Shown here piece by piece: positions 32,348-39,760 of a stretch of DNA of 64,000 nt. Each line of letters starts with the position of its first letter. Position 1 is the stretch's first letter. The position numbers and the translations under genes were made by a program. Source of the DNA: Cyclobacterium amurskyense (GTDB lineage: Bacteria; Bacteroidota; Bacteroidia; Cytophagales; Cyclobacteriaceae); the NCBI RefSeq assembly GCF_001050135.1, contig NZ_CP012040.1:4419001-4483000 (forward strand), read 5' to 3'. The notes beneath the pieces were generated by a model. It searched no databases. It saw only the letters and a program-made list of their open reading frames with translations, and had not been told where the DNA came from.

Positions 32348-33058
32348 CTACTTTCCAAGAAATTTTAACTTCAAATAAACTAAAAGGGATAAGAAAAAAT
32401 CTTTTAGTTTATTTGAATAAATGTAAATGAAATTATTCAGGTTACTTCTCCTTGTAAATCTCGCTTTTACAGTTGAAAAATTTCTTTTTGTAGTTTTTAA
32501 ATCATAAAATTTTTCAATCCTATTAATTACTTGTTTAGGGTTTTCAACATATTCATTATAGTAGATTAATAATGTATTATCGGGATTGGCCTTTTCTTTC
32601 CATTCATTATAAAAATAATTTAAATCAAAAAATAAACCGTCTTGTTTGGACTGGGTTACCCACTCATCGTCATCCATTTCAATGGAATAACCTTTTAATA
32701 AGTTATGGATTGATTTTATAGCTCCTCTTCGGTAGGCTAAAATTATTTCTGTGGGGTCCCTTAATAATACTACTTTTTTAATATTGGTTGTTAATTTTAA
32801 GTTGTTTGAGCTAGGGTAAATATGCTGTTTATAAACCAAGTGCTCATTGTTGAGAAATTCAGCATTGCTTAATTCCCTAATATCGGAATGAAATTGGTGG
32901 ATAATATTGCAGTTTTCAGGAATCCTGTTTTTTGAAAAACTAAAATCCTGCTTGGATTTTAGTTGATGTAACTTGCTAATGGTTAGCATCAAAGATGTGC
33001 TAGCACTTTTAGGAATCGCGATGATCAACATGAATTTGTTATTTATTCTAGAAATCAA
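32348..33058 (-). CDS. Sulfotransferase domain protein
   Basis: 236 residues. The PAPS-binding elements are both visible: FMLIIAIPKSASTSLM (residues 9-24, the 5'-phosphosulfate loop with Lys-Ser) and KKVVLLRDPTEIILAYRRG (about 94-112, the 3'-phosphate-binding LRDP...YRR region). Near the C-terminus LLIYYNEYVENPKQVINRIEKFYDL matches the conserved YE-x-L-x-x-P region of sulfotransferases. Reaction: transfer of sulfate from PAPS to a sugar or lipid hydroxyl. No PAPS synthesis genes are present here. It lies 107 bp downstream of a decayed O-acetyltransferase pair on the same strand, so sulfation and acetylation may have served one polymer. Very AT-rich. Confidence 0.85.
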   Translation of the reverse strand: MISRINNKFMLIIAIPKSASTSLMLTISKLHQLKSKQDFSFSKNRIPENCNIIHQFHSDIRELSNAEFLNNEHLVYKQHIYPSSNNLKLTTNIKKVVLLRDPTEIILAYRRGAIKSIHNLLKGYSIEMDDDEWVTQSKQDGLFFDLNYFYNEWKEKANPDNTLLIYYNEYVENPKQVINRIEKFYDLKTTKRNFSTVKARFTRRSNLNNFIYIYSNKLKDFFLSLLVYLKLKFLGK

Positions 33059-33164
33059 AAATAATAAAATGTACCAGATATCGAATTATTAATTTAAATC
33101 TGATGTTGAGGAGTATAAAAGTAAAGTATTTCCTTAATTCAATTTTATATTGTAAGTCATATTT

Positions 33165-33344
33165 TCAGTTTGTTTTTAATAATTTTTCAATTGCTTTTTC
33201 TTTGGAATGCATACCATCGTAAAAATAGCTTTCATTAAGTCCTGCCTGGCTTGGGTCAAAAGAACCATGAATTTTAATTTTATTTTTTTTGCAAAATTTT
33301 ATTATAAAATTTTCTGTTTTAAGGACCATCTTGAAATCTTTCTT
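33165..33344 (-). pseudogene. C-terminal remnant of an SGNH/DltD-like partner protein
   Basis: Open for 59 codons without its own plausible start, entered directly from the truncated MBOAT gene in another frame. It reads KIKIHGSFDPSQAGL, then ESYFYDGMHSKEKAIEKLL and ends NTK-reversed as KTN-stop. The D-G-x-H near the end is the Asp-His pair that SGNH hydrolases place at their C-terminus. MBOAT proteins of the AlgI type are typically paired with such SGNH partners, so this is best read as the tail of that partner after deletion of its body. Confidence 0.6.
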
Positions 33345-33820
33345 TTATCATAAAACGCTATAAAATCTTTTGTTGGCTCGATCTTTTTTTTGTAAGCATC
33401 GATGGGGTAGCTTAAAGTCTGAAAAATATAAAAGCTTATACCTACTGGCAATATTATTTTTAGGGAATTAGCCTTTATTTCTTCCCCAAAAAAGGAAAAA
33501 GCAGCTACGAAATTGTCTAAGAAAAAATTGTAATATTTAAAAAAAACTAAAAAACCAAGGTTTATTGAAACACTTGTCCATAGTAATAGTCTTCTTTTTG
33601 TCTTGTTAGTTGTTGTGTTTAGTTTTAATCCGACTAAAAAGTCAACAACAGTACTGAATAAAATTAATAACAAAAACCTATAGTCCCACCACCCATAAAA
33701 TAAATAACTGGTCAATAGTAATAGAATATTTTGCGCTTTTAAATTTTCACCTGTAACAAACCAAAATAAAAAGAAAACTATGGGTAAGGAAATTGCAAAG
33801 TCAATCGAATTAAAAAGCAT
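33302..33820 (-). pseudogene. Truncated MBOAT O-acyltransferase (AlgI/DltB-like), N-terminal third
   Basis: 172 codons; intact AlgI-like proteins have about 450-500. The start FNSIDFAISLPIVFFLFWFV, LLLTSYLFYGWWDYRFLLLI and ILPVGISFYIFQTLSYPIDAYKKKIEPT are standard MBOAT sequence. Homology ends at EPTKDFIAF; the following 16 codons (YDKRKISRWSLKQKIL) are out-of-frame sequence of the SGNH remnant. The catalytic His and the rest of the barrel of helices are missing, so the product cannot work. The breakpoint lies near 33340-33355. No intact partner remains nearby. Confidence 0.82.
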
Positions 33821-34087
33821 TGATGATTTTACTTGAGGTTATTCATACAAAAGTAGAAATTTGGTTAAATTTATTTAGGTCCTATTTTGTTTTTTTGATA
33901 GTTGAGGTAGTAATACTAATTTTACATTCCTAATCATATTTTTCAATTTTAGTTATAGTTTGAAAATTAAAAATATTTAGAACTTTAATTTGTATTCATG
34001 AATTTAAGTGTATTTTATTCATGAAATTGTATGATAGTTTATTAAATAAATTCAATTTAAAAAATTCATCTAATATACTGAATATTT

Positions 34088-34990
34088 ATGTTAAAAGTAG
34101 CTTGGTCTACAAAATATGCTCACCCCTTACCACATGGGCATAGGTTTCCAATGGAAAAATATGAACTTCTCCCTGAACAGCTGATTTATGAGGGGACATT
34201 GACAAAGGAGAACCTTTTTTCACCATTGGCACTTGATGAGTCATTAATTACGGCTACCCATGAGCTAGAATATTTTCAAAAATTAAAATCACTGGGATTA
34301 AATAAAAGTGAGATTAGGAAAACTGGGTTTCCATTAAGTAAGGAATTAATAGATAGGGAAATCCATATAATGAACGGCTCAGTAATGGCAGCATTTAATG
34401 CAATCAGTGATGGGATTGGGATGAATATTGCCGGCGGTACACATCATGCATTTAAAGATAGAGGGGAAGGGTTTTGCCTGCTTAATGATATTGCTATAGC
34501 GGCAAATGCCTTGTTGTCCCAACAAATTGCAGCAAAGATTCTAGTTGTAGACCTTGACGTTCACCAAGGCAATGGTACTGCAGCTTTATTTGAAAATGAG
34601 CCAAACGTTTTCACCTTCAGCATGCACGGTAAAAACAATTATCCACTTCACAAAGAACGATCGGATTTAGACCTGGCCTTAGAGGATAATATGGATGACA
34701 CTAACTATTTACAGTTATTGGATAAGCATTTTAAAAGGCTATTAGATGTGGTAGAGCCTGATTTTATTTTTTATCAATCTGGTGTTGATGTATTGGCGAC
34801 CGATAAACTTGGAAGGTTGGGATTATCCCTGCAGGGATGTAAAGAAAGAGATAAGATGGTTTTGACTGCGGCCAAATTAAACAATATTCCAGTGATGTGT
34901 TGCATGGGAGGGGGGTATTCCCATAAAATTAGTGATATTATAGAAGCTCACGCCAATACTTTTAGATTGGCTCAGGAAATCTATTTTTAA
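34088..34990 (+). CDS. Histone-deacetylase-family (acetoin utilization AcuC-like) hydrolase
   Basis: 300 residues, one HDAC domain. Zinc-site and catalytic motifs are GGTHHAFKDRGEGFCLLNDIAIA (tandem His), LVVDLDVHQGNGTA (Asp and His zinc ligands), FTFSMHG and FYQSGVDVLATDKLG (final Asp ligand and neighbouring residues), then CMGGGYS with the glycine loop. These enzymes deacetylate protein lysines or acetylated polyamines; the bacterial substrate is usually unknown. Cytoplasmic. A polyamine link is conceivable because a deoxyhypusine-synthase-like gene lies 1 kb downstream, but the two are not in one operon. Monocistronic. Confidence 0.9.
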   Translation: MLKVAWSTKYAHPLPHGHRFPMEKYELLPEQLIYEGTLTKENLFSPLALDESLITATHELEYFQKLKSLGLNKSEIRKTGFPLSKELIDREIHIMNGSVMAAFNAISDGIGMNIAGGTHHAFKDRGEGFCLLNDIAIAANALLSQQIAAKILVVDLDVHQGNGTAALFENEPNVFTFSMHGKNNYPLHKERSDLDLALEDNMDDTNYLQLLDKHFKRLLDVVEPDFIFYQSGVDVLATDKLGRLGLSLQGCKERDKMVLTAAKLNNIPVMCCMGGGYSHKISDIIEAHANTFRLAQEIYF

Positions 34991-35073
34991 CCTAATTTTC
35001 ATAATTTAGATTTTACCACCAAGGTTAAATATAGAAAAAAGGGTATTTTCAAGTTTATTAATGTTCTTAGAAT

Positions 35074-35102
35074 TTGTAAAAGACTAAGAATTCTTATATT
35101 TG
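35074..35102 (+). promoter_or_regulatory. Candidate Bacteroidota promoter of the OmpH-like gene
   Basis: TTG (35074-35076), 18-nt spacer, TATATTTG (35095-35102), an exact match to TAnnTTTG. It ends 28 bp before the GTG start. Confidence 0.5.
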
Positions 35103-35130
35103 CCTCAATCAATTATAAAATCTATATCAA

Positions 35131-35757
35131 GTGAGAAAAAATACAACATTATTCAGTGCAATTGCAGTTTTAGGACTTTTAATCGGAGCTTGTAATACTC
35201 CTGCTAACAATGAATCAAATTCAGCCGATGAAAACAAGGTAGATATCTCTGACCTAAAAGTGGCTTATATCGTTACAGATAGTGTGATCAACAACTTTGA
35301 TTACTTTAAAGAAAGGTCTGCTGAAATTGCTGAAAAAGGCAATAAATACCAAAGTGAATTGACTAATAGAGCTCAAGGATTTGAAAAAGAGGTAGCTAGT
35401 TTTCAAAACTCCAATGCAAACATGACCATGAACCAAGCTCGTGCCAAGCAAGAAGAGTTGATGACTAAGGAAAAAAACCTTATGACTTTTAGGGAAAATA
35501 TCATGGCTGAACTTTCAGCAGATGAGACTAAATTGTACAATGAGGTATATGATAAAATCCAAGTATATCTTAACGATTACGCTGCTTCTAATGATCTTGA
35601 AATGATTTTATCTTATACAAGAGGTGGTGGTGTTTGGTATGCCAACAAATCGTTGGATATTACTGATGATGTTATTGCTGGGATAAATGATGATTATAAA
35701 AACGGAACTAGTAGCGACTCAGAAGAAAAAGTAGAAGAGCCGGCAGAAGAAAAGTAA
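35131..35757 (+). CDS. OmpH/Skp-family periplasmic chaperone-like lipoprotein
   Basis: 208 residues from GTG 35131. Signal peptide with lipobox LIGAC (Cys about residue 21), so membrane-anchored. Then the OmpH pattern: LKVAYIVTDSVINNFDYFKERS, a long coiled coil (about residues 65-130) with ERSAEIAEKGNKYQSELTNRAQGFEKEV, and the closing strand LEMILSYTRGGGVWYANKSLDIT. Skp-type proteins bind unfolded outer-membrane proteins in the periplasm. The acidic C-terminal tail (EEKVEEPAEEK) is common in Bacteroidota versions. It is preceded by a good promoter and followed by a strong terminator, so monocistronic. Confidence 0.88.
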   Translation: MRKNTTLFSAIAVLGLLIGACNTPANNESNSADENKVDISDLKVAYIVTDSVINNFDYFKERSAEIAEKGNKYQSELTNRAQGFEKEVASFQNSNANMTMNQARAKQEELMTKEKNLMTFRENIMAELSADETKLYNEVYDKIQVYLNDYAASNDLEMILSYTRGGGVWYANKSLDITDDVIAGINDDYKNGTSSDSEEKVEEPAEEK

Positions 35758-35780
35758 TTTAAATTACACTGATATATTTA

Positions 35781-35808
35781 AAAAAGCCCGGTTTTCCGGG
35801 CTTTTTTT
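35781..35808 (+). terminator. Intrinsic terminator of the OmpH-like gene
   Basis: gcccgg (35786-35791), TTTT loop, ccgggc (35796-35801), then seven T; A-run on the left extends the stem. It starts 24 bp past the stop. Confidence 0.9.
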
Positions 35809-35922
35809 ATTTAATTTTGTACCATAACCTTGAGGAAACCTAAGTTGCTTTTCAGGGTCTTGTTGTTTATATTCGAATCTTTTAGAACCAACTTATTGGC
35901 CTAATAATTTTAATTAAAAAAA

Positions 35923-36894
35923 ATGGAAATAACCAATTTTCTTAAACATCATTTCAGACACTTTAATGCAGCAGCTTTGATAGATGCTGCTGAGGGGTAC
36001 AAAGCTCATTTGGATGACAATGGAAAAATGATGATTACCCTAGCCGGTGCAATGTCCACTGCCGAACTTGGGATTTCTTTGGCTGAAATGATTCGACAGG
36101 ATAAGGTGCACATCATTACTTGTACTGGCGCTAATTTAGAAGAGGATGTTTTTAATTTGGTCGCACATGATTATTATGAACGAATCCCCAATTATAGAGA
36201 TCTTTCTCCACAGCAGGAACAGGATCTGGTAGATAGGCACATGAATAGGGTGACTGATACTTGTATACCCGAAATGGAAGCCATGAGGAGGATTGAGAAT
36301 GTGATCCTCGAAGAATGGCAGAAGGCTGACAAAGCCGGTGAAAGCTTTTTCCCTCATGAGTTTTTTTATAAAATATTGCTGTCAGGAAAATTGGAGAGTG
36401 AATACCAAATTGATCCTAAACATAGCTGGCTATTAGAGGCTGCTAAGAAAAATATACCTATAATTGTTCCAGGTTGGGAGGACTCTACTCTGGGAAATAT
36501 GTTTGCAGGTCACGTGATCGCTGGAGATATCAAAGACGTTCATACCGTTAAAGGTGGAATCCAATACATGATGTTTTTAGCAGATTGGTATACTGAGAAT
36601 GCGAAAGAGGACAGTACAGTTGGGTTCTTTCAAATAGGTGGAGGAATCGCTGGTGATTTTCCAATTTGTGTGGTGCCAATGCTTCATCAGGACTTACAAC
36701 GTGATGGAATTCCACTTTGGGGGTATTTCTGTCAAATTTCTGATAGTACCACCTCTTATGGATCTTATTCAGGGGCTGTTCCCAATGAGAAGATCACCTG
36801 GGGGAAATTAGGTATTGATACACCGAAATATATAATTGAATCCGATGCGACCATTGTTGCTCCTTTGGTTTTTGCAATAGTATTGGGACAATGA
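35923..36894 (+). CDS. Deoxyhypusine synthase-like protein
   Basis: 323 residues, clearly of the deoxyhypusine synthase fold: MITLAGAMSTAELGISLAEMI, HIITCTGANLEEDVFNLVAH, IIVPGWEDSTLGNMFAGHV, FFQIGGGIAGDFPIC and, near the end, EKITWGKLG whose Lys295 matches the active-site Lys of DHS (imine-forming lysine). Bacteria lack eIF5A, so bacterial members are thought to make homospermidine or other aminobutyl-transfer products from spermidine or agmatine, using NAD. Start ATG 35923. It begins a tight three-gene unit with an OmpA-PD40 protein (10 bp away) and a GH130 protein; the link is not obvious. Confidence 0.9.
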   Translation: MEITNFLKHHFRHFNAAALIDAAEGYKAHLDDNGKMMITLAGAMSTAELGISLAEMIRQDKVHIITCTGANLEEDVFNLVAHDYYERIPNYRDLSPQQEQDLVDRHMNRVTDTCIPEMEAMRRIENVILEEWQKADKAGESFFPHEFFYKILLSGKLESEYQIDPKHSWLLEAAKKNIPIIVPGWEDSTLGNMFAGHVIAGDIKDVHTVKGGIQYMMFLADWYTENAKEDSTVGFFQIGGGIAGDFPICVVPMLHQDLQRDGIPLWGYFCQISDSTTSYGSYSGAVPNEKITWGKLGIDTPKYIIESDATIVAPLVFAIVLGQ

Positions 36895-36904
36895 ACAGTA
36901 TAAG

Positions 36905-38320
36905 ATGATCAAAACCTTTGTTACATTTTTAAGAGCAAGCACAGTTTTAGTGTTTGCTCTTTTTGCTTATCATAATTCTATGGGACAAAGCTCAGGTTTA
37001 AAACGTGTTTTCTCACTTGAATATGACGAGCAACACCCAATTATAGCTCCAGATGGATCCTTGTTTTTTACTCTGGCCTTTCATCCAGACAATATAGGTG
37101 GAAAGAGCGATCCTGGAGATGTATGGTTTGCCCCGGAAGAAGATGGTGTATTCAAGTTGCCTCAATCAATCGCTGAACTTTCTACACCATTTTATGACCT
37201 GCTAATTGGTTTTATTGACTCAGATACAGCTCTGGTTTATCATGCAAACTTGAATAGGGAACAGGTTATAATACGGTATTTTTGGGATGGTGGAAGTTGG
37301 AATAGGGATGAGGTGGTTCAAATTCCTGGCTTAAAAACCAAAGGAGACTACTTTAGTGCTTCCTTGGACCCTGGTGGATCTTTTATGGTTATGTCCATGG
37401 ACTCCTATGGAAGTTATGGGAATGAAGATCTCTATATATCCAAGCGGAATGGGAATACATGGAGCAGGCCTATAAATCTCGGTGCAAGCATTAATACAGC
37501 TAGTCAGGAATTAAGTCCGGCCATTGGTTTTAATGGTGATTCACTATATTTTTCTACAAATGCCTCTGACAATGAAAAGAGCATTGAAATCTATTTTAGC
37601 ATGCGATTGGATGAAAGTTGGAGAAAGTGGAGCAATCCTAAACTTTTAAAGTTATCCGAAATGGCTGGTATGGACATGTATTATTTTCCAGCTTCTGAAA
37701 ATGAAAGATTCTTTTTTACCAATACGCAGACTAGCGATGATTTTGGGAATATTTACTATAATGGAGTAGCCTCCTTGAAAATTGAGGAGGTGCCATCGAA
37801 AAAGGAAGAAAATCTTGAAAATAAGATGGAGATCAGAAGCTTTGAAAATGCAAATGTGATAAAAAACCTATATGCTAATGAAAATGTTTTAAAAAGTAGC
37901 ATAGAACCTACATTGGGAAAAACAATTGTTGGGGACTTAAAAGAGAATTTGGCTACCTTGGCAGTAGGTGAAGGCCTTGTTTTGGAAGGGCTATTATTTC
38001 AAAGAGCTTCAGTAGATTTGGTTAATGATAAAGAGTCCTTGAACACCTTGGATGAATTAGCCACCTATTTGAACGATAATCCTGAAAAGGTTATTTCTAT
38101 AGAAGGACATACGGACAGTTATGGAAATGAAAATGTCAATATGCGATTGTCATTGGCCCGGGCAAATAAAATAAAAGAGCTCCTAATTGAAAGAGGAGTA
38201 CAGAAGGACCGCTTGTTTACTAAAGGCTGGGGAGGGAAAAAACCAATAGCGACCAATTCTAATGTGGCGGGAAGAATGAAAAATAGAAGAGTTGAGATCA
38301 TATTTTTGCTTAATAAATAA
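36905..38320 (+). CDS. OmpA-family outer-membrane protein with PD40 propeller region
   Basis: 471 residues. Signal peptide (TFLRASTVLVFALFAYHNSMGQ). Residues 30-280 contain PD40/WD40-like repeats (GDVWFAPEEDGVFKLPQSI, EDLYISKRNGNTWSRPINLGASINT, IYFSMRLDESWRKWSNP). Then a linker of about 70 residues, and a C-terminal OmpA domain (about 355-470) with ISIEGHTDSYGNENVNMRLSLARANKIKELLIERGV and GRMKNRRVEI, the peptidoglycan (diaminopimelate) binding site. It would anchor the outer membrane to peptidoglycan. Related PD40-OmpA proteins occur in type IX secretion clusters, but no PorP/SprF neighbour is here. Second gene of the DHS-like operon. Confidence 0.9.
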   Translation: MIKTFVTFLRASTVLVFALFAYHNSMGQSSGLKRVFSLEYDEQHPIIAPDGSLFFTLAFHPDNIGGKSDPGDVWFAPEEDGVFKLPQSIAELSTPFYDLLIGFIDSDTALVYHANLNREQVIIRYFWDGGSWNRDEVVQIPGLKTKGDYFSASLDPGGSFMVMSMDSYGSYGNEDLYISKRNGNTWSRPINLGASINTASQELSPAIGFNGDSLYFSTNASDNEKSIEIYFSMRLDESWRKWSNPKLLKLSEMAGMDMYYFPASENERFFFTNTQTSDDFGNIYYNGVASLKIEEVPSKKEENLENKMEIRSFENANVIKNLYANENVLKSSIEPTLGKTIVGDLKENLATLAVGEGLVLEGLLFQRASVDLVNDKESLNTLDELATYLNDNPEKVISIEGHTDSYGNENVNMRLSLARANKIKELLIERGVQKDRLFTKGWGGKKPIATNSNVAGRMKNRRVEIIFLLNK

Positions 38321-38328
38321 AGATTGAA

Positions 38329-39456
38329 ATGACCTATTTGAAAAAGTTGGGATTTTGGTACTTAGGCTTATTGCCGATTTTAGTAATATTATCATGTAAG
38401 GAAAAGGTGAAAAACGAGGTTGACGCCAAAGAACTACATCCAAAATCATGGGAAATGCGACCCTTTGTGAAAATGGATGAAGACAACCCCGTGCTTAACC
38501 CAGGAAATTTGACCTTTACCTGTCCTATTCTCCAGAAACAGGTGAAATGGGAAGAAAAGGATGTTTTTAATCCTGCTGCGGTGATTAAAGATGGGCTCAT
38601 TAATCTTCTTTATCGAGCAGAAGATAGTATTGGCAGTAATAATGGAACTTCTAGAATTGGCCTCGCATTAAGTGATGATGGAGTAACTTTTAAAAAGCTT
38701 CCTGAACCAATTTTTTATCCGGAAAATGACAGTCTAAAAACATTGGAATGGGATGGGGGAGTAGAAGACCCAAGAATTGTTGAGACTGAAGACGGAAGAT
38801 ATATTTTGACCTATACTAGCTATGATGGAGAAGTAGCCCGACTTATGTTAGCTACTTCATTAGATTTAAAGAATTGGAAAAAATATGGACGGGTTTTGAG
38901 AGGTGAATGGAAAGATACTTGGAGTAAAGCAGGCGCTATTGTGGCCGAAAGAAAGGGGAACAAGGTCATTGCAAAGAAAATCAATGACAAGTATTGGATG
39001 TATTTTGGTGATACGGACCTTTTCTTGGCCTATTCTGATGACTTGATTAATTGGAGTCCATTATTGGAAGAAGGTAACCTAAAATCGGTGCTTCAACCTA
39101 GGCCTGGATATTTTGATAGCAGATTAGTAGAGTCAGGCCCTTATGCTTTACTTAGGGAAGAAGGTATTTTACTATTATACAATGGAATGAATCTGGGAGA
39201 GAATGAAAACCGTGATACGACTCTTGCTCCTGGGGCTTATTCGGCAGGGCAGGCATTGTTTGCAAAAGACAATCCAGGTATATTGATAGATAGGTCTGAG
39301 ACTTATTTCCTGACTCCTGAAAAACCCTATGAAACCGAAGGACAGGTTAATTTGGTTTGTTTTATTGAGGGGATGGTTCCTTACAATGGAAAGTGGTTTT
39401 TATACTATGGTACCGCCGATTCTAAAATAGCAGTAGCAGTTTATGAGGGAAATTGA
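38329..39456 (+). CDS. Glycoside hydrolase family 130 lipoprotein (beta-mannoside phosphorylase/mannosidase-like)
   Basis: 375 residues. Lipobox VILSCKEK (Cys about 23) makes it a surface or periplasmic lipoprotein. Five-bladed propeller with GH130 features: DVFNPAAVIKDGLINLLYRAED, GTSRIGLALSDDGVTF, DGGVEDPRIVETEDGRY (the Asp of EDPR is the general acid), TYTSYDG, MYFGDTDLFLAYSDDLINW and PGYFDSRLVESGP. Phosphorylase members hold phosphate with conserved Arg and His residues; exported lipoprotein members are more often hydrolases (beta-1,2-mannosidases), so hydrolysis of mannosides is more likely here. It begins 8 bp after the OmpA gene. No mannan-use genes are adjacent. Confidence 0.85.
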   Translation: MTYLKKLGFWYLGLLPILVILSCKEKVKNEVDAKELHPKSWEMRPFVKMDEDNPVLNPGNLTFTCPILQKQVKWEEKDVFNPAAVIKDGLINLLYRAEDSIGSNNGTSRIGLALSDDGVTFKKLPEPIFYPENDSLKTLEWDGGVEDPRIVETEDGRYILTYTSYDGEVARLMLATSLDLKNWKKYGRVLRGEWKDTWSKAGAIVAERKGNKVIAKKINDKYWMYFGDTDLFLAYSDDLINWSPLLEEGNLKSVLQPRPGYFDSRLVESGPYALLREEGILLLYNGMNLGENENRDTTLAPGAYSAGQALFAKDNPGILIDRSETYFLTPEKPYETEGQVNLVCFIEGMVPYNGKWFLYYGTADSKIAVAVYEGN

Positions 39457-39690
39457 TCCCAATTTAGCTGATTCATTTGACAGGATTAATGGCCTATTCT
39501 AAAAGATTGACCCTGATAGGAAGAACTGGAAAATTGTAAGGTAATAAAGGAGATTTGGGGACTGTGTTGTTACTGAAAAAAAGCAACAATACCACTAAAA
39601 CCAGGTGTTATGTGTTGTTTAACCCGCATTTTGTTAAAGGATACACGTAATAGGTTGCCTATTTCGGGGTTAACTTTAGATATTTTTATC

Positions 39691-39733
39691 AAAAAAAAAG
39701 GAAGGCTTCCGATTGGAGACCTTCCCTTTTTTT
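39691..39733 (-). terminator. Bidirectional terminator between GH130 and TonB-receptor genes
   Basis: Stem ggaagg (39700) pairing with ccttcc (39720), extended by tcc/gga, with an A-run (39691-39699) on the left and a T-run (39726-39733) on the right, so it can end transcripts from both sides. It lies 28 bp past the stop of the minus-strand receptor. The rest of the 304-bp gap 39457-39760 shows only a weak resemblance to the repeat end (see rejected items). Confidence 0.75.
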
Positions 39734-39760
39734 GATTAGTTCCTATTAAAATAGAGGGTT

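Noticed and set aside
33302..33820. Intact small membrane protein of 172 residues
   Set aside because: It is the N-terminal third of an MBOAT protein with an out-of-frame tail; the catalytic part is missing.
39638..39672. cacgtaataggttgcctatttcggggtt resembling the right end of the foldback element
   Set aside because: Only the GTAATAG and a loose 'cctatttcggg' are shared; the core sequence before it does not match, so it may be chance. It could be an old remnant, but the evidence is too thin.
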